A DNA stretch of 9,663 nt from QQUD01 sp039029915 (GTDB lineage: Bacteria > Chloroflexota > Anaerolineae > Promineifilales > Promineifilaceae), in NCBI GenBank assembly GCA_039029915.1, contig JBCCFD010000313.1, positions 1-9,663 of the forward strand, in the 5' to 3' direction. Positions 1 to 7,700 of this stretch are shown here, piece after piece; positions within the stretch are counted from its first letter, which is position 1, and each line of letters opens with the position of its first letter. The notes below the pieces were generated by a model, which did no database searches, was not told where the DNA came from, and saw only the letters and a list, made by a program, of their open reading frames with translations. A program made the translations under genes and the position numbers.

Positions 1-176
1 GGTAAATCAAGTTCTTGTTCAAGAAGCCACCCGGTGGTGCCTGTGGCATATAAATGATGCTTTTTTAATAGCTCCAAATTGAACTGTGCCCACTCAAGCA
101 TATCGTCTTTCATGTTGTCATGGGCCACCAGGGCGATATGTTTCTTATGACTCATTTTGATTTTAATTTTATCCAC
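1..176 (-). CDS. mgsA: Methylglyoxal synthase, N-terminal part (runs off the left edge)
   Basis: Methylglyoxal synthase converts dihydroxyacetone phosphate to methylglyoxal plus phosphate in the cytoplasm, a bypass of lower glycolysis that relieves sugar-phosphate stress. The 58 visible residues contain KHIALVAHD, a Lys three residues later, and LYATGTTG, the family's phosphate-binding region. I start it at the GTG at 174-176 because GGAG lies 6 bases upstream (183-186). With that start His19, Asp20, Lys23, Thr45, Thr47 and Thr48 fall on the same numbers as in E. coli MgsA as I remember it. The alternative is the in-frame ATG at 153-155 (MSHKKHIALV), which has no Shine-Dalgarno sequence. The GTG start overlaps the end of the preceding small gene by 8 bases, suggesting translational coupling. 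The catalytic Asp and His residues of the C-terminal half lie outside the window, so completeness cannot be judged. Confidence 0.93.
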   Translation of the reverse strand, partial: MDKIKIKMSHKKHIALVAHDNMKDDMLEWAQFNLELLKKHHLYATGTTGWLLEQELDL

Positions 177-366
177 GGGTTTCTCCAATTTGTTTTAGCC
201 GATTTGTGAGGCTGTTGAGATGATTAGCCTCATGCAAGGCCATTGAGCGAGCTAGCAAATAGACTGACTGGACTTTTTGATTTGATTTTAATATGTGATA
301 GTGCCGTTGTTCATTGTTTAAATTGACCAAAACATGCAGTAAAATTTTTCGTTTTAAGAAAAACAT
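169..366 (-). CDS. Small basic hypothetical protein upstream of mgsA
   Basis: I do not recognise this 65-residue protein. It begins MFFLKRKILLHVLVNL and ends LKQIGETRG. It is rich in Lys, Arg, His, Asn and Leu and looks mostly helical: a short hydrophobic N-terminal stretch (about residues 8-16), then a probable amphipathic helical region (about 25-60). There are no cysteines and no recognisable motif. Its stop overlaps the probable mgsA start by 8 bases and carries the mgsA ribosome site, which is the main reason to think it is translated. An in-frame TTG at 391-393 would give 74 residues, but it directly abuts a TATAAT box at 394-399 and so would lie upstream of the expected transcript start; the ATG at 364-366 is preferred. 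Neither start has a clear Shine-Dalgarno sequence, so the gene is plausible rather than certain. Confidence 0.5.
   Translation of the reverse strand: MFFLKRKILLHVLVNLNNEQRHYHILKSNQKVQSVYLLARSMALHEANHLNSLTNRLKQIGETRG
183..186 (-). promoter_or_regulatory. Ribosome binding site deciding the mgsA start
   Basis: On the minus strand GGAG is followed by 6 bases and then GTG at 174-176. No comparable site precedes the later ATG at 153-155, where the leader is A-rich. The site lies inside the last codons of the preceding small gene, as expected for coupled translation. Confidence 0.6.
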
Positions 367-393
367 ATGAACGATTTCGTCAAAAGATAGCAA

Positions 394-399
394 ATTATA
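394..399 (-). promoter_or_regulatory. Candidate -10 box for the small gene and mgsA
   Basis: A perfect TATAAT on the minus strand sits 27 bases upstream of the ATG at 366. No good -35 hexamer lies at 16-18 bases (the best is GAGATT), so this is a weak or activator-dependent promoter at best. It would let the small gene and mgsA be transcribed apart from the MFS gene. Confidence 0.3.
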
Positions 400-440
400 A
401 CGAACGAGCTTGCTAAAATCTCGTTGACGAATCGCCTAGT

Positions 441-476
441 AATCTCAAAACCTGGTCAATGTTTGAAGTTGAGATT
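441..476. repeat. Inverted repeat in the gap after the MFS gene
   Basis: AATCTCAA (441-448) and TTGAGATT (469-476) form a perfect 8-bp stem with a 20-base loop. A second small dyad, TGAAAA/TTTTCA, lies at 481-498, just past the MFS stop. On the minus strand neither stem is followed by a T run, so a classical intrinsic terminator for the MFS gene is not well supported. The pair could act as a weak terminator, an mRNA 3' stabiliser or a binding site. The rest of this 111-base gap shows only the -10 candidate. Confidence 0.4.
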
Positions 477-504
477 TTTGTGAAAATTTTTGTTTTCATC
501 TCTG

Positions 505-1914
505 CTACTCTCTGGTCGCCGGTAAGAAAACGGCAGTGATGAGGCCCAGTAAAGAGAAACCTGCAAACCACACAAAAACGGATTGATAGGTTGGCACCAG
601 CGCATCATTTAAACGCAACAAATAAAATTGAATGAGTATGCCTGCAAACGCTTGCCCAGATGCAGAACCTAGAAATCGAATCATGCTGTAAACGCCAGAG
701 GAAGTTCCTAGATCTTCATCGGGAATGTGATTTAAAGCGGCTCTATGGAGTGTTGCCAGCATAAAACCTGCGCCCATTCCAAAGAATGCGAAGAGCACAA
801 TGATAATCCAGCGGGAAGTTTCATCCGTGAGGCGCGAAAAAGCGAGCATGACGGCCCCAACCGTGAAGAACCCAGCCATCACGATGTATCTGCTTCCAAA
901 GCGATCTGAGAATTGCCCTGCCAGTTGAACAAAAAGCGTCATTGAGGCCGGCACGACCATCAAAAAGAAGCCGCTTAAAGTAGGATCTAATTCGACAACA
1001 TCGGCCAGATAGAGCGGCATAAGAAAACCACCGCCCCCGCTTAAGACCATCATTCGTAAGGCGGCACAGGAAGAAGCGATCACAAGAGAATGATTCTGAA
1101 ATATTCGTAAATTAATGAATGGCGCTTTTTGCCATTGCTCATAAAAAACAAACGCTGTTCCAAATAAAACGGTTAACCCTAAGAGCCGGAAATCTTGAAG
1201 AGGGGGTACCCCGGTGATTGGACGACTAGAAAAGTAGAAAAGCAAAAAGGTAAAGGTGAGACCGAGTAAGCCAACACCTCCCCAATCAAATGCTTTGAAA
1301 AAATCACGTCGAATCGGCTGGGAAGTTGATGGAATTAAGAAGTAAATTACACCAAAGCTGGCAACTGCGACCAGTGCAGAAGGTAAAAATGAGAGCCGCC
1401 AGCCCCAGCGAGCCACAATAAATCCAGCCAGTAAAGGGCCAGCGATTCCTGTTAAGGGGCCAATCGTGCTAAACCGCCCCATTGCTTTCCCCCGCTCTTC
1501 GGAGGGGAAAACTTCTGTAATAAGTGCTAATGAAATCGGCAGTAAGCCAGCAATGCCCAGTCCTTGAACCACACGACCTATCAGCAGTACGCTTAGCGTT
1601 GAAGAGACCATGGCAATGATTGATCCGGCGGTAAATATGACGATGCCAAAGAGGAGCAATCTTCTCTTGCCAAGGCTGTCGCTAATACGGCCGTAAACCG
1701 GCATCAAAATCATAAACGGTAGAGAAAACGCAGTAGCGACCCAAGCGGCTAGCTCCGCATTAATTTGTAGATCATCTCGAATGGTGGGGAGCGATACTGA
1801 AAACATCCAGCCCGCCAAAGGCATGATGATAGCTGGAATCATTAAGCTGTACAGCAGGCGGTAGGGGTCTACATTACGAGTGGGTGGGGCTGGGGAGACG
1901 GTTGAAGCATCCAT
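505..1914 (-). CDS. DHA2-family MFS multidrug exporter (EmrB/QacA type, 14 helices)
   Basis: This inner-membrane transporter most likely exports a drug or metabolite by proton antiport. About 14 hydrophobic segments can be counted over 469 residues, the pattern of the DHA2 group. Motif A is seen as GRISDSLGKRR (about 75-85) between helices 2 and 3. Motif B is LIGRVVQGLG (about 111-120) in helix 4, with its Arg and Gln-Gly. The drug-antiporter motif C appears as GPLTGIAGPLLAG (about 152-164) in helix 5. Length is near the family norm and the N-terminus is a short cytoplasmic tail. The substrate cannot be read from sequence. A GTG directly before the ATG (1915-1917) would add one residue; neither start has a well-spaced Shine-Dalgarno sequence. 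It lies 85 bases downstream of the phosphotransferase on the same strand, so they may be cotranscribed. No membrane-fusion partner (EmrA type) is in the window. Confidence 0.93.
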   Translation of the reverse strand: MDASTVSPAPPTRNVDPYRLLYSLMIPAIIMPLAGWMFSVSLPTIRDDLQINAELAAWVATAFSLPFMILMPVYGRISDSLGKRRLLLFGIVIFTAGSIIAMVSSTLSVLLIGRVVQGLGIAGLLPISLALITEVFPSEERGKAMGRFSTIGPLTGIAGPLLAGFIVARWGWRLSFLPSALVAVASFGVIYFLIPSTSQPIRRDFFKAFDWGGVGLLGLTFTFLLFYFSSRPITGVPPLQDFRLLGLTVLFGTAFVFYEQWQKAPFINLRIFQNHSLVIASSCAALRMMVLSGGGGFLMPLYLADVVELDPTLSGFFLMVVPASMTLFVQLAGQFSDRFGSRYIVMAGFFTVGAVMLAFSRLTDETSRWIIIVLFAFFGMGAGFMLATLHRAALNHIPDEDLGTSSGVYSMIRFLGSASGQAFAGILIQFYLLRLNDALVPTYQSVFVWFAGFSLLGLITAVFLPATRE

Positions 1915-1919
1915 CACCT

Positions 1920-1934
1920 AACTTTAACAAAGTT
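1920..1934. promoter_or_regulatory. Dyad immediately upstream of the MFS start
   Basis: AACTTT and AAAGTT form a perfect 6-bp inverted repeat around a 3-base centre, ending 5 bases before the MFS ATG. On the minus strand it reads AACTTTGTTAAAGTT followed by AGGTGATG. It could be a repressor operator or a weak mRNA hairpin next to the ribosome site. A second small dyad, GCTGGT/ACCAGC, lies at 1954-1973 in the same 85-base gap. No convincing -35/-10 pair was found there. Confidence 0.3.
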
Positions 1935-1999
1935 TGAACAATTGGGTACTGGTGCTGGTGAGCTGTTACCAGCTTCTAAAAACTGGCAGAAACCTATCT

Positions 2000-4633
2000 C
2001 TATTCCAAAATTGTCACGATTCCTTTGTCACCGTCAATCGAAAGACGCATGCCTGTTTGAATACGCTCAGTCGCGACACCTGTTCCCATAACAGCGGGGA
2101 TGCCGTACTCCCGCGCCACAATCGAACCATGGGCTAGTGCGCCGCCTACATCTGTCACTAATCCTACGGCTTGCGAAAAAAGTGGTGTCCAAGCGGGTGT
2201 GGTTGTCGTACAGACCAAAATTGTGTTGGGTTGCATTTGGTCAAATGCCTCAATTGAATCGATGACGCTGGCGGTGGCCGTAACTGTTCCCGTGCTGACT
2301 GCATACCCTTTAAGGAGTGGCCCATCAGATTCGGCACCGACGGGGATCGGGTCAAACATCGAGAATTTAAAGGGGCCAAATTTAATTGATGCGTCCTTGG
2401 GCACCTTTGGTAAGGCGGTTAAGGCAGTCCTTGATTGTCGCAGTTCACGCCGCTCTTGGGCAAGCTTAGAATAAGATGACGCCAATTGACCCGCTTTCCG
2501 ATCCTGAATAGCCTCTTTGATTTCCTCACTTTTTAAGAAGTAAATATCATCTGGATCGTTTAGCAGACCGGCTTCAACCAAACGTTGACCGAGCGTTGCC
2601 GCCAGCTTGCGGGTCGTTGGCCAAGCCGAGCCCAAATAAAACATCACCTTCTCACGATAAGGCGCATAAAATTTTGTCCAGCGCCAGGCCCAGTTGAATA
2701 GATGGCGAGAAATTGGATTGAGACGTTCATTAATTTGTTTAACAAGCGTTTCCCTTTCTTGAGCCATTTGTGCTTGCCGCGTTCTGACGTCTTGTTCTGG
2801 CGCTTGCTTGACTAGGGCTTGCAGGCTCAGGAACATTGGGAGCGGGTCTTCATTTTGGGTGGGTGCCGCAAAATCAAGATTGTAAATTTGATGACCATAG
2901 GCCTCAAAGTACGCTTCGAGACCGGAGACGATCGGTGCGCCATCTGGGTGAGTGTGTAATGTTTTGATGAGTTGATTGGGTGGGCAGGTGAAAACGGCCG
3001 TTTTTAGCTCAGGCGATTGACGAATTTGATTCGCTAGCTCTTCCATGTCCGCTTGGGCATCGAGCGCTTTAGATTCAAATCCACGCAAAAAAGTGGAGCT
3101 ACCGAGGTCAGGATTTGGTAAGGCCCGTCGAATTAGAAAAGATTTAAGCAAGCGATCAAACGCGGAGTCTAAGGCGCGCGAAAGACCAAGATTAGCGGCT
3201 GAGCCGAACCAATAACTGCCGTCGGCCGTCGCCAACTGGGCAATCCCCTGCAAAATTTCTTCATCTTCTTTATTTTCAAGCACCGCGTGCCGCCATTGAT
3301 CAATAGCGGCTAGATAATTGGGCAAGATCGCTTTTTCGTAGTCAAGCTCAGGCATTTTGATTAGTTTAAAGATGCGCGAATAAATGCGAATGACGGCCCA
3401 AAATAGCCGCCAGCTCATTTTAAAGCTGCCCGACGTGTAGGCGTACCCATTAATCGTGGCCGCAAACCCGTGCGGTACAAAATCTTTCATGGCAAAGTTT
3501 GCCCCGCTGATCTGTTTCATAAAATCTAGCAGCATGTCGATCGCTGTTTCTAAGCCTTGCTCTAAATATAAATCTTCAAAGAGCGGTGAAAGCGGTTCCG
3601 GCATGTGCTCGACAATTTGGCGGCGCATCCAAATGGTATCTGGGGCTGGTGGCTCCCAAACGACGTTTTTAAGGGGCTTTGGCGGCAAAGATGTGATGGG
3701 ACGAGCCTGCAAAATGCTGATTTCGCTATTGGCGATGGCCCACTCAATATCCATAGGCATGCCGTAATGCTTTTCAATTTGGATACCCAGTTGGGCCAGC
3801 CTAACGGCCGTTTCCTGATCCAGCACCGCTTTATTTTGCAGGATGTCTGGCACCGGCTGCTCATCAGTGCCGTCATTCGTCCGAACCGTTATGACCTTTT
3901 TCTCTGCAACATCGTAGGCGCTAAGTGATAGCGTTGATTTTTCAACGACGGCCGTATCTGGGGTCACCTGACCGCTGACAATAGCTTCTCCTAAGCCCCA
4001 CGTGGCGTTGATCAATAGCTCTTCCCGGTCACCATTGGTGGGATTGGCCGTAAACAAAATGCCAGATGCTTCAGCTGGCACTAGCTTCTGTACAATGACG
4101 GCAATGCTAACGCCGCTTGAATCAATGCCTTGCCGCTCACGATAGGCAATGGCGCGATCGGTCCACAGGCTGGCCCAACATTTCTTAACGGCGTCACTAA
4201 GGGCGTCTTCGCTTTGAATGTTAAGAAAGGTGTCCTGCTGCCCCGCAAAGCTGGCGGTGGGTAAATCTTCAGCCGTGGCCGAGGAGCGAACCGCAACGGC
4301 CTTTTCTCCATTCCCAACTAATTCTCGATAGGCTGCTTTGAGCTGAGCGAGCCATTCACCTTGTATTTGGCTGTTCATGAACAACCCGCGAATGTTTTGG
4401 GACACCTGCTGCCCAGATTTTGGATCGGTTAATGAGATCGCTGCCAGCTGTTCAAAAATTTTGGTTTGGATACCGCTGTCCGCTACGAATCTTTCATAAG
4501 CAGAGGTGGCGATCACAAAACCAGCCGGAACGGGTAATTTAGCCTGTACCAGCTCTCCTAAGTTTGCCCCTTTGCCACCGGCGATTGCCAATTGGGATTT
4601 ATCAATTTTTGAAAATGGAAGAATAGTGGTCAT
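2000..4633 (-). CDS. ATP-grasp/histidine-domain phosphotransferase, rifampin-phosphotransferase-like (often labelled PEP synthase)
   Basis: A dikinase-type enzyme of 877 residues, probably cytoplasmic. Residues 1-315 are a PEP/pyruvate-dikinase ATP-binding domain: GGKGANLGEL (19-28, Lys21), AVRSSATAEDLP (114-125, Arg116), and DIEWAI through LQARP (Glu297, Gln309, Arg311). Residues about 320-770 are a long helical region resembling no catalytic domain I know. Residues about 775-877 form the swivelling phosphohistidine domain, with TDVGGALAHGSIVAREYGIP and His835 as the likely phosphocarrier. True PEP synthase and pyruvate phosphate dikinase carry the His domain centrally and a PEP-binding TIM barrel at the C-terminus; here the barrel is absent. 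Order and length instead match rifampin phosphotransferase (about 870 residues), in which the middle domain binds the acceptor. The acceptor here is unknown. The ATG has AAAGGG 5 bases upstream. The neighbouring exporter would suit an antibiotic or metabolite substrate, but that is inference. Confidence 0.85.
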   Translation of the reverse strand: MTTILPFSKIDKSQLAIAGGKGANLGELVQAKLPVPAGFVIATSAYERFVADSGIQTKIFEQLAAISLTDPKSGQQVSQNIRGLFMNSQIQGEWLAQLKAAYRELVGNGEKAVAVRSSATAEDLPTASFAGQQDTFLNIQSEDALSDAVKKCWASLWTDRAIAYRERQGIDSSGVSIAVIVQKLVPAEASGILFTANPTNGDREELLINATWGLGEAIVSGQVTPDTAVVEKSTLSLSAYDVAEKKVITVRTNDGTDEQPVPDILQNKAVLDQETAVRLAQLGIQIEKHYGMPMDIEWAIANSEISILQARPITSLPPKPLKNVVWEPPAPDTIWMRRQIVEHMPEPLSPLFEDLYLEQGLETAIDMLLDFMKQISGANFAMKDFVPHGFAATINGYAYTSGSFKMSWRLFWAVIRIYSRIFKLIKMPELDYEKAILPNYLAAIDQWRHAVLENKEDEEILQGIAQLATADGSYWFGSAANLGLSRALDSAFDRLLKSFLIRRALPNPDLGSSTFLRGFESKALDAQADMEELANQIRQSPELKTAVFTCPPNQLIKTLHTHPDGAPIVSGLEAYFEAYGHQIYNLDFAAPTQNEDPLPMFLSLQALVKQAPEQDVRTRQAQMAQERETLVKQINERLNPISRHLFNWAWRWTKFYAPYREKVMFYLGSAWPTTRKLAATLGQRLVEAGLLNDPDDIYFLKSEEIKEAIQDRKAGQLASSYSKLAQERRELRQSRTALTALPKVPKDASIKFGPFKFSMFDPIPVGAESDGPLLKGYAVSTGTVTATASVIDSIEAFDQMQPNTILVCTTTTPAWTPLFSQAVGLVTDVGGALAHGSIVAREYGIPAVMGTGVATERIQTGMRLSIDGDKGIVTILE

Positions 4634-4638
4634 GCTTA

Positions 4639-4644
4639 CCCTTT
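4639..4644 (-). promoter_or_regulatory. Ribosome binding site of the phosphotransferase gene
   Basis: AAAGGG on the minus strand stands 5 bases before the ATG at 4631-4633 and supports that start. Confidence 0.6.
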
Positions 4645-4666
4645 ATAGGATAGATCATGGGATGTG

Positions 4667-4742
4667 ATTGGTAATCGGTAATTAGGTGAGTTTATCTTGA
4701 TGAAGACCCTAATAGATTCTGCCTAATTACCAATTATCCAAT
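4667..4742. repeat. Long imperfect inverted repeat with heptad-like units between two genes
   Basis: The arms are 4667-4686 and 4722-4742, separated by a 35-base loop. They match over about 20 positions with one single-base bulge and one mismatch, which becomes a G-U pair in the minus-strand transcript. The inner half (GGTAATTAGG against CCTAATTACC) is perfect. Each arm looks like diverged 7-base units: TAAT recurs with a 7-base step in the left arm, and AAT recurs with steps of 7, 8, 7 and 6 bases from 4725 to 4755. There is no T run after the stem in the leftward direction, so it is not a standard terminator of the Asp-box gene. It may be an mRNA processing or stabilising hairpin, or a copy of a short dispersed repeat. 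It nearly fills the 125-base gap. Confidence 0.6.
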
Positions 4743-4758
4743 CTCTAATTTCAATCAA

Positions 4759-7700
4759 TTAATCAACAATAACGCCAGCAATGCCCGCTTTGGAAACGGC
4801 CGTATTAAATTCAGCTACCTCAGCAGCCAAAAGCCCGTCATAGGCGGCAAGCTGTTTGGCAATTTCATCTGAAATGGTTATGAAGTATTCGTCAGAAACG
4901 GCCGTTGGAGCCACATCCGCACTGGCAACATAGCTGTGGAAACTGACTAGCTTACCCAGCAGCCGTGCCCCAGTGTTCATCATTTGCCCGCGGCTTTTTA
5001 AGCCACGCACCATAAGGCTATCTTCAACGGCGTCAAGCTTTTCAACAAGCGATTTACCAGAACTTTGCACTTTTTCATCCTTGGCTCGTTTGATGACTCC
5101 TTTCACCTGAGTTCGCATATCATGAATGCTGTTGAGCACCTCATTTGCTTCTCCAAGTCGATCTCGGATTTTTAATAGCAAGGCGGCCTGCGTTTCTAGC
5201 GCTTCAACAGACGTTTTGACTCGCGGATCAAGCTTAATCGTGAAGCTCTGCTTGGCAGACTGCTCACCAACCGTCAAACGAACTTGATAAGCACCCGGTG
5301 GCACAATGGGGCCCCGCGCCACGGCCGCAGACATCTCCTTGCCCTTGAGCTTGGTGCCCTCTTCGTAGCGCATATCCCAAATGAAGCGATTCATGCCTTG
5401 ATTGGCGGGTGCATATAACTTGGATTTGAGTGCCTCCTTTTCATCATCGCTCATGTCATCACGTTCGGCAGGCTTGTTGGTGAAGGTGCGAATTAGCTCT
5501 CCGCCTTCGTTTAGGAATTCAAGTGTTAAGCTGTCGCTGGCTTCCTTTAGATAGTAGCCAATGATTGCCCCTTTAGGTGGATTTTGCCCAGCATCCAGCA
5601 TTTTGTGCTCAATCTGATTTTCGGGCGTTTTTTCTTCGTAGTAGGTGATGATTTCGGTGAAATCGATGTTGTAATTTTTGCCCGGGGCACCACCACCAAA
5701 GCCATCAAATAACGGCCGTTTTACCCGCCAGCTGTCGCGCGGTTTAAACAAGTGGACCGCTTTATCAGCCATCTCTTCATGCAGCTGATGGAGCGGGGTA
5801 ATATCGTCCAAAACCCAAATGGAACGGCCGTGTGTGCCCGCAATCAGATCATTATCTTTGATGACAATGTCGTGAATCGGGCAAACGGGTAGATTCAAAT
5901 TGAGCGACTGCCAATGCGCTCCGTCATCAAAAGAAACGTACAGCCCAGTTTCCGTACCCGCATAAAGTAAGCCTTGTTTAGCTGGGTCTTCACGAATAAC
6001 GCGGGTGTAATCTTCATCTCGAATGCCATTATTGATTGCTGTCCAGCTCTGCCCATAATCATTCGTTTTGAACAAATACGGATTGTAATCGTCCAGCTTG
6101 TACTTGGTTGCCGCCACGTAAGCGGTGGCCGGATCGTGGGGGGAAAGCGCAATCATGCTGATCATGGTCCATTCTGGTAACTCAGCTGGGGTCACGTCGG
6201 CCCAATTTTGGCCGCCATCTTTAGAAATATGGATAAGCCCATCGTCTGACCCCGCCCAGAGCACGCCGGGTTCATGGAAAGATTCTGCAAAGGTAAAAAC
6301 GGTGCAGTACGTTTCGGCACCAATGGCGTCTAGGTTGATGGGGCCACCGGTTGGTTGCAATTTTTCCACATCATTGCGCGTTAAATCTGGGCTTATTTCT
6401 TCCCACGAATGCCCGCCGTCCAATGATTTAAGCACGATGTTACTGCCAACGTAAAGCACGTTTGGATCGTGTGGGGAGATGACGATGGGATAGGTCCAGT
6501 TGAAGCGATATTTATACACCTCGGCCCCATACCCCCGATTGGTTTCTGGCCAGTTGGCAATAAGCTGGATTTGCTTGGTGCGATGGTTGTACTTTTGGAG
6601 CGAGTTGCCGCCGCCGGGCGAACTGCCAATTGCGCCGACATACACAATGTTGTGGTCATCGGGTCTGGGGGCAATGTAGCCACTTTCCCCTGTGCCTGCC
6701 TGATAAATAGCCGCCCAAGGAATGGCGCCTCGCTCGCTGGCGTTGGGAATGGCTAGACTTGAATTATCCTGCTGGGTGCCGTAAACGTGATACGGGTATT
6801 GGTTGTCGGTAGCGATGTGATAGAACTGGGCCGTGGGTTGATTGTAGATGGTTGACCAACTTGCTCCGCCGTTGTAACTGACGTTGGCACCGCCATCGTT
6901 CCCTTGAACCATCCGTTGGTTGTTGTTGGGATCAATCCAAATATCGTGATTGTCGCCGTGGGGCGTGGCGATTTGGGTAAAGTTTTTGCCACCGTCGATC
7001 GACTTCCAAAGATTGAAGCAGTTGACGTAAACGGTGTTGGCGTCTTGAGTATCGGCGTTGATGTGGATGTAGTACCATGCACGGCCGTATAGTTCGCCAT
7101 TACTGCTTGTGTGCTCCCAGGTGTCGCCATAATCATCTGATACATAAACGCCAGGTTTGTTTTTGGATTCAAAGAGCGCAAAAACTCGCCCCGGTTTGGC
7201 TGGGGAAGGGGCCACACCTAGCTTACCCAGCAGACCCTCCGGCAACCCTTTATTGCGGCTAATATCCTCCCATGTATCTCCCCCGTCCATAGAGCGCCAT
7301 AGCCCAGAATCAGGGCCACCGCTACTAATTTGCCAGAAGTTGCGGTACGCTTCCCAAATTGTAGCGTAAATGATGCGGGGATTATTTGGATCGAGCTTGA
7401 CGTCGACTGCACCAGCCTTGTCGCTTTTGTGTAGAACAAGCTCCCAATTCTTACCGCCGTCTATCGTACGATAAATGCCGCGCTCTGGATTGTTGCCGTG
7501 GGCGTGCCCTAAAGCAGCAACGTAAGCAATATCTGGGTTTTGGGGATGCACGGCAATCTTGCCGATGTGGCGCGTCTCTGATAGCCCCATATGCTGCCAG
7601 CTTCGACCGGCATCGGTTGATTTATAAATGCCATCACCGTGCGAAACATCCACTCGAATGGTGGTTTCGCCCATTCCCGCATAAATGACGTTGGGGTCGC

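Noticed and set aside
391..393. TTG start giving a 74-residue version of the small gene
   Set aside because: The codon directly abuts a TATAAT box and has no ribosome site; a transcript from that box would start downstream of it.
441..498. Intrinsic terminator for the exporter gene
   Set aside because: The stems are A/T-rich and neither is followed by a T run in the direction of transcription; kept only as an inverted repeat.
1934..2137. 67-codon rightward open frame over the phosphotransferase stop
   Set aside because: It overlaps the conserved phosphohistidine domain on the other strand, has no Shine-Dalgarno sequence and has an unremarkable product.
2000..4633. Calling this gene phosphoenolpyruvate synthase (ppsA)
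   Set aside because: The phosphohistidine domain is at the C-terminus and the PEP-binding TIM barrel is absent, so the name would imply a reaction the protein is unlikely to perform.
5322..5329. ACGGCCGT copies as plain restriction sites or a repeated protein motif
   Set aside because: The octamer is used in all three reading frames and the flanking bases favour the longer palindrome AACGGCCGTT, which neither a repeated peptide nor a bare CGGCCG site explains.
6753..7217. 154-codon open frame on the minus strand inside the Asp-box gene
   Set aside because: It lies wholly within the strongly supported Asp-box gene in another frame, has a low-complexity Thr/Pro/Ser-rich product and no ribosome site.
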